A DNA stretch of 64,000 nt from positions 2,170,001 through 2,234,000 of the forward strand of contig JAPEIS010000003.1 of NCBI GenBank assembly GCA_029531795.1, in the 5' to 3' direction. Both the position numbers and the translations under genes were made by a program. This document shows positions 58,427 to 64,000 of the stretch, piece after piece. Position 1 is the first letter of the stretch. Every line of letters begins with the position of its first letter. This stretch comes from Sclerotinia nivalis (taxonomy: Eukaryota > Ascomycota > Leotiomycetes > Helotiales > Sclerotiniaceae). The notes under the pieces were generated by a model. That model was not told the origin of the DNA, made no database searches, and was given only the letters and a program-made list of their open reading frames with translations.

Positions 58427-60807
58427 TTACTTGGTAATAAGGAATACATGTTTGAAGGAGGATAATTTGGAAGGTGACCTTTGTGCAGAAGTGTAAGCAG
58501 AAAGAACCTCTCGATGTTGAGCGGGTGATATACCAGAGTTAGCCTCGTTTATTACCTCCTTTGCAGCCTCAGCCTGGGTCTTATTTGCCGCAGACCAATG
58601 ATCAACCTTGTTCAGCATGGCTTTTAGTACCTTCGAAAACTTAATAGTATCTTCCGAGGAAAATTCGGGATTGTTCCATATTTGGTAAGATTTGAGCAAG
58701 GCGTGCAAAATATCTTCCTTGGTCCAGTCAATTGGAAACTCCAGAGGCCTAATATGCATAGATTTTTCCTCAGCGGCCATCAATTGCCCAAGATAAAGGC
58801 AAAGAAGAGTAGCAGCTAAGAGGAAATCGTAAGTCATCATAGAAGATGTAATCCATTTCATGCCGTGCAACGAACGACCCTGGGCTGTCTCATCGGTCAT
58901 ATAATTTTGATATTGTAGAATTAGCATTGAAGAATCGACGCACGCTTTGACAGAATAAGAGTGTTTCTGTAATGATTCGGCTTCCGAGAGAAATTTGCGA
59001 TGAAGAAAACATCGAGCTTTAAGATAGGTCATTTCAATTGAGAACCTCCTAGTCCTTTGCATAATAGACCCGCTATTGAGGCCGTGAATGGATCTGACTC
59101 GAAAAAATTCTGGGATTTCCTCGAGAGCATTAAAAAGCAATTTTTCAAGCCTCATGACTTCATCATAGGGAATGGGAGTAACAAGATTTGACGCATCAAA
59201 TATCTTTCCAAATACTAAAAGAAGACGATACTTCAAAAGTGCATGTCCAATCGCGGATGGTTCGTATTCCGGCGTGATAGGTGGCAATACCACCATATTT
59301 TCATCGAGGTCTTCATCTAGGATGTGGCTAGGGGGCTTTGTATCATACATCCCTTCGCTTATCATTCGAGGAAGCCCAACTTGACACGAAGTCTGAATAT
59401 CAATAACTAATATCACCCCCCAGAGTCGACGTTGCATCTCACCGCGGAAAACTGATACATTAGGATAATGGGACGCATCTCGATGCATGCCCAATCGCAT
59501 TCCTGCACGGACAACCATTCCAAAAACCATCCAAGATCCAAAGTGTGCGTCCTTGCTTTGGAAATGCTCACTGAGGTAATAGAGTAAAAGAGTGTCGACA
59601 GTATACAGTCCGGGTTCAGTGTAATTACTGGTCACGAGGCACTGCACCGTTTTCTCGCGATATAATCTGATCCGCTGTTCCGTCTCGCGTACAGCCATGT
59701 CTGACAGTGCAGGTAGCGGGGCATCTCCTATCCTTAACTCAAAGTTTGCAGACAGGCAAATTATTCCATATAATAATCCAATCCAGGAAATTGATTTTGA
59801 ATTGGGATTGTCCCAAAACTCGGCATACTACAGAAGAATTAACTGAACAGAACCAAGTTTGATGTTAGCAGTGTTCTCACCTCTTTTTTGAAAGTCGGAG
59901 CATGAGTGATGACTACTAGGTATTAGTAATCATTTCTATCTTCACGGAGTGCTGACCTTACAGGAAGCATCGCAAGCAGTGAAGTAGCGTTCAACCAAAT
60001 TATCAGCCAGAGGCTTCGATGGGAGACAAGCGAGAATAGATTCCCTCGAAGCCTTTGTATTATCTCCAAGAAGCAGCTCGGGTCCTTTATATTTATTCTT
60101 CCTGCTCGCAGTGCCCTGCGGCCACTCCTCAGACCCTAATGAGTCCTTCAAGCCAGCTATCTAAGGTAATGTCAGATCCATACTGCAGACTCATCCCAAG
60201 AAAGAGGCATACATTCTCGAGGATTGCCGCCCAATGGGCACCACCGACATAGTTCTGCATCTCATCTTCAACAGATATACGTCCAATAGAATCCGCACTT
60301 TCAGAAATAGTAGCATCATCTAGCCATGAAAGTTCTCGGGGCTTGATTGCAGAGGGCTGAAATCCTGATGAAACAGCCAGTCTCGATGTTGCTGTTGTAT
60401 CTTTCGTTTGGTTCATCAAAGCAACAACCAGCTCCTCTAAATTTTTGATACGTTCTTGAACATCCTTTGGTTTCTCTTTGGCCCTTTGGACATGAGATGT
60501 CTTCTCACGTGAATTGTGGATATATGTGCATGATGATGGTAGGTCTCTCTTGGAGCAATTGTTGCAAGGTGAGGAACGGTCACATTTTAGTCTAGGTGTA
60601 TTAGTGTAAATTTAATCAAGTGATCTGGTTCGCATACTTCCGTGCTCTGCAAAAAGTGCAGGATAACTGTGGCTTGAATCTTTGTCGGCTTGCCTTGGGT
60701 GGAATTCTTTTTTCCCGTGGATTGTTGTCTATGTTATCTTTGGTGGCAGTGGATTGAGACGCCGTTCCCGACACGTTCAACGTAGTTTGGGCTACAAAAT
60801 CAGCCAT
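58427..60807 (-). CDS. Zn2Cys6 transcription factor with fungal-specific regulatory domain
   Basis: Nuclear DNA-binding regulator. Exons 60638..60807, 60213..60591, 59962..60160, 59881..59915 and 58427..59827 give 727 aa. The binuclear zinc cluster spans the first intron: C50-TF-C53, C60, C66, C69 and C78 (CTFCRARK / LKCDRSSPCNNCSKRD). A short helical linker follows (RIKNLEELVVALMNQ). The fungal_trans domain begins near residue 220 (TFKKEYAEFWDNPNSKSISW, created by joining the 35 bp exon 4) and contains FGMVVRAGMRLGMHRDASHY and GEMQRRLWGVILVID. The second intron carries a CTGAC branch point and restores ILENIAGLKDSLGSEEWP. Target genes are unknown; the adjacent oxalate decarboxylase is a candidate only by position. 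Confidence 0.88.
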
Positions 60808-62535
60808 GTTGTTTAACCAATATTAGCTTGTCATACATGTAATTCATGGAATGCAAAATGGAAGACTGATGAGGACGAAGGGACGGAGGAACGGAGGAAG
60901 GACACTCCGTATATCACGTGATTAGGAACAACAACGGGCTGTAAATTTTTCCGACAACTTCCCGACCTATCAAAATGATATCTCAAAATGAATCCTTGAA
61001 AGTCCGCCCGGAATGTTTTCATCCTCCGCCGACACGTCGGAAAATTAGGGACGTCAGGAAGCCTGAGGCCAGCCTTGATCTAATCATGCTTGACAAATCA
61101 TCAGTACCAGAACACGCCAATGCGTTTGAATATCAATACATGTGAGAAGACGGGAGAAGATCCTTTTCTTCTTTACTACCCTCGCCTTTCAACCTAGCAA
61201 TTAAAAATCTATGCTGTCCGCCAACTTATTGGTATTCCTTATACCAGTAGCCATGGAATCTGCTCTCGCCTTTACTGTCCCCACTGCAGCCAATGACAAA
61301 GAAGAAGAACGTTAACCCCCTGGTTCCATACTTGTACTGGTTTTCTTTGTTATCTTGAGAATGGTGAATATGTCTCCACATGTTTATAGCATGCTCCGGA
61401 AACTGGGTTCCTGGATCTACCAGTGGTAGCATTGCGTTCAAATTGCGAACAAAATGAGGAGGTGCATAGGCACCTATCGAAATGCGGGTGTTGCTAAAGC
61501 TTCTTGTTTGGGATTAGGCGATTTGCCTCTTTGGGCAATACACACATGTATGTGCTTGAGTATCTCCTCGTAGATATCCATAAAACGCATATGGCAGGAG
61601 AGGAGAAAAAGAATTGATGGGTTATCAAGCTCAACTATTGATAAAGGCATACTTGATGCTATTTTTTTGGGACTTCCTGGATTCTGCTAGATCAGATTTG
61701 TCCCAAGTCAGTGATCAGGTTGCATTATGTACGCGTCAACACACGCTAGATATTGTTAAACAAGCGATTGTGTCAGGCGGAAGGTGTTATCAGTCGAAAA
61801 GCTAAGGTAAGAAGTTTACTCGTCCTCACGGGCAACGAATCTTCTCTGATTACACGCCAACAAGCCGTACATCGTCAGAGTTCATCTCTTCGGCCTTGTT
61901 TGAGAGATATAGTTTGCTGATGTGCTGAAGTGTTGACATTTACGAAGTATAGCGATAGCCACAGATAAGTTTCAGGCTCTTCTGCGGAGAAGACAGAGTT
62001 CAGGTTTCAAAATATGGAACGTTGCTTTCTTATGATTGAAGGATGCTAGTTTGATGGGCTTGGTATTCCAAATATGGCACACCGAGCTAGGCGAAGTTAT
62101 TAGTTATCCTTGCATTCAGATTTGGAATGCTGAGCGTACACAAGGTATTCTGACCCGCTTTAGATGAGGAGTCTTGTGCCGTTCAGAGCCTCGATCTACA
62201 AATCAAAGCCCCTATTACTTCTCTGTTCCGTCAATACTCAGGGGTCCATCTTTGATGTTAGACCCTGAAAACAATAGCCGTACTCAAGTGTGCAGAATGT
62301 CTACTGCTATTTGGAATAAAAACAAGAATACTTTGCCTGCATTAAATATCCTTTCTATCTAACATAATATCATGTCTGCACCTCTACTCTCAATTAATGA
62401 CAAATCCTCGTCTTCGTAAGGTATAATAGTTCAATCTAAAACTGAAAGTTCCGGGTGGTTCGTATTGCCCTGGCCTGTCCACTTAACTTCGCTCCAACCG
62501 AAATTTATGCCCTGCATGAGCCGCATCTACTCATA
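60808..62535. other. Intergenic, 1.7 kb, no supported gene
   Basis: Promoter side of the regulator gene and gene-free DNA up to the MITE. Several short frames (for example 61614-61805) lack family resemblance. Confidence 0.35.
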
Positions 62536-62634
62536 CTCGTGCGGCCGGAAAGTATGACATACTTTGTTTATATATCGCTGTCATTTTTCTTGTAGATTAA
62601 AAGAGTGGTGTTTCATACTTTCTGGCCGCACGAG
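62536..62634. mobile_element. 99 bp MITE with 22 bp inverted repeats, TA-flanked
   Basis: Inverted repeats of 22 bp (62536-62557, CTCGTGCGGCC... and 62613-62634, ...GGCCGCACGAG) differ at one position. They enclose a 55 bp AT-rich spacer. Both ends are flanked by TA, as for Tc1/mariner (including Fot/pogo) insertions. No coding capacity. It could instead be a simple hairpin, but the TA borders and TIR structure favour a miniature transposon. Confidence 0.65.
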
Positions 62635-63510
62635 TAGTTCATGGTATCCACTCTACCTGTCAGTGTACTACCCTCCTCACCAATTCCCTCCATCTATCCA
62701 GGCTATTCTCAACCCCAGTGTCCCATCCCTCCCACTCCCTCCCCTCTTTCCACTTCCCCACCCTCACCACCACCCATCTCATTCAACACACTCCCAGAAA
62801 TTATCCTCATGAAATCCACATCTTATCATTCATCCTCCACCTACCCTTCAGGATGAACCAAAATCCTTGCTCCTCACCCTTTTAGGACCTTTTAGACACC
62901 GCAGCCTCGTAATTCACTAATCCATTCTCACAACAAATTCCAGGACTAGTGCCTCTCATCGGCACTTTCCAATTCATATGTTATCTTAGCATGATGTATG
63001 ACTTGGGAGAGATTACATTTCCTATTATAATTATCTTTGAGCATCTTTGTGTGAATCATGTGCCTATAAGTATGCGGATGAAAATACACGGCGATTTATC
63101 ATAGATGTGAATGTACTACGCGCATGCGGAGATAATGATTGTGGTTTTATTTTTAAGATTAAGAGAGACAATTATATATGGAGGTGTATGAGGACCGGCT
63201 GAAAGTCGTTTGGCAGCGTGTGGGAACGTATATTGTGGTTGCTGGAGATAGGGGCCGTTTGGGTGTTTAGCAAATAGAGCTGTGATCGGTGCTTTAATCG
63301 AAGCATAGTAAGGAGTAGGTTAGAAGTAGCTGCTATTTTTTCGTCTAGATATTCACATTCACATTCACATTCACATCTCTGGTCTTTTAATCCCTTAATA
63401 TCTTGCATTGGGCTATATATTATCTAAACATCCCCTAAGCTAACTTCACGCATGATCATCTAGATTATCTAGAACGTATTATACAAAGTCCATCCTTCAC
63501 TCAACCGGGC
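62635..63510. other. Intergenic, C/T-rich then AT-rich
   Basis: A pyrimidine-rich block (62660-62800) gives a spurious proline-rich frame. A (ACATTC)n microsatellite of about four units lies near 63352-63376. No supported gene. Confidence 0.4.
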
Positions 63511-64000
63511 TCAATGTCTGTGGTGCCCACATAATCCATTTCCATGAAGTCCACTTCCGTGTGGACCACTCATATAAGGTGGTAGGCCGAGTCCATGTGG
63601 GATCTGACCTCCTTGGGATAAAGAACCATTACCTATGCTCATTGCAAGTCTATTCGGCAGACCCCCTGGTCCATATAGAGCGCTTAACTGATGCGGTACA
63701 CCAGATGAATGATGAGATAGTCCAGCAGGTATATGATAGCCTCTGGAGCTGGTTGCAAGTCCCATTCTCTCAAGATATCCTACCCTCGTAAATGACTCAT
63801 GTGTCATCTCGATTGAGCGGGCCTGCGGCATGGGTCCTAGACCTGCCATTGCTTTTGCAATGCCTGGGTGAATTTCACCACTTGCTGGTAAATCGGGCTC
63901 TGGGAGTACCGGGGCAATTGTTGGATCTAATCCGTGTTTTCGAGCATACTCCCAGACCTTAGCTTCTGTATATCTAACTTGTGCAAGAATGTCCGCGTCA
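63511..64000 (-). CDS. Hypothetical protein, C-terminal part, cut by the window edge
   Basis: Minus-strand frame open from the window edge to a TAG at 63511, about 162 residues. It begins DADILAQVRYTEAKVWEYAR, continues with GLDPTIAPVLPEPDLPASGE and becomes Gly/His/Pro/Ser-rich towards the end (GLPPYMSGPHGSGLHGNGLC). No family recognised. The low-complexity C-terminus suggests an intrinsically disordered tail. Start and upstream exons lie outside the window. Confidence 0.55.
   Translation of the reverse strand, partial: DADILAQVRYTEAKVWEYARKHGLDPTIAPVLPEPDLPASGEIHPGIAKAMAGLGPMPQARSIEMTHESFTRVGYLERMGLATSSRGYHIPAGLSHHSSGVPHQLSALYGPGGLPNRLAMSIGNGSLSQGGQIPHGLGLPPYMSGPHGSGLHGNGLCGHHRH

Noticed and set aside
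62641..62856. Proline/serine-rich plus-strand frame after the MITE
   Set aside because: Arises from a CCT/CCA-rich tract; no domain, splice signal or conserved look.

Overview
The window looks like nuclear DNA of a filamentous ascomycete. Genes carry short GT-AG introns (mostly 40-120 bp) with CTAAC/CTGAC-type branch points, and the housekeeping content is fungal: twinfilin, Mediator Med22, Mss116-type helicase, CBP3, CRIPT, a Drs2-type flippase and a Zn2Cys6 regulator. Repeats differ from each other only by transitions and carry stop codons, as expected from repeat-induced point mutation (RIP). The bicupin oxalate decarboxylase, mannitol-dehydrogenase-like SDR and overall composition fit Leotiomycetes, perhaps Sclerotiniaceae (Botrytis/Sclerotinia relatives). 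That placement is an inference.

Layout. 1-6.1 kb is a compact gene block: 3' part of a mitochondrial succinate/fumarate-type carrier (+), twinfilin (-), med22 (+), mss116 (+). 6.65-14.08 kb is a structurally complete but mutated Ty3/gypsy chromovirus (286 bp LTRs, TSD ATAGA) carrying an extra antisense ORF, flanked by simple repeats including a long TTTTAAC array. 14.9-20.7 kb holds an SDR (-), a nickel/cobalt transporter (+) and a DUF1295-type membrane protein with a one-base frameshift (+). 21.2-27.0 kb is a second chromovirus, on the minus strand (237 bp LTRs, TSD TCTAC). 28-34.6 kb holds a BTB-domain gene (+), dihydrofolate reductase (-) and an unrecognised five-exon gene with CxxC motifs (-). 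34.6-41.8 kb is gene-poor, with relics and small candidates. 41.8-51.9 kb holds CBP3 (-), a proline-rich protein (-), CRIPT (-) and a Drs2-like P4-ATPase (+). 52.5-54.1 kb is a repeat pocket: a 332 bp TRIM-like miniature LTR element and a 5'-truncated LINE. 55.5-60.8 kb holds oxalate decarboxylase (-) and a Zn2Cys6 regulator (-). After a 99 bp TA-flanked MITE, a partial gene runs off the right edge.

The genes do not form one pathway. Possible local links are the oxalate decarboxylase with its neighbouring regulator, and mitochondrial functions scattered along the window (carrier, Mss116, CBP3). Gene models were spliced by hand from consensus sites, reading frame and family resemblance. Exon boundaries are given in the entries and add up to whole codons in every complete model, except for the frameshifted DUF1295 gene. 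No CRISPR array, operon-type system, rRNA or tRNA gene was found. The most unusual items are the TRIM-like element, the antisense ORF in the first chromovirus, and the 602 bp med22 intron that is open in frame with the next exon.
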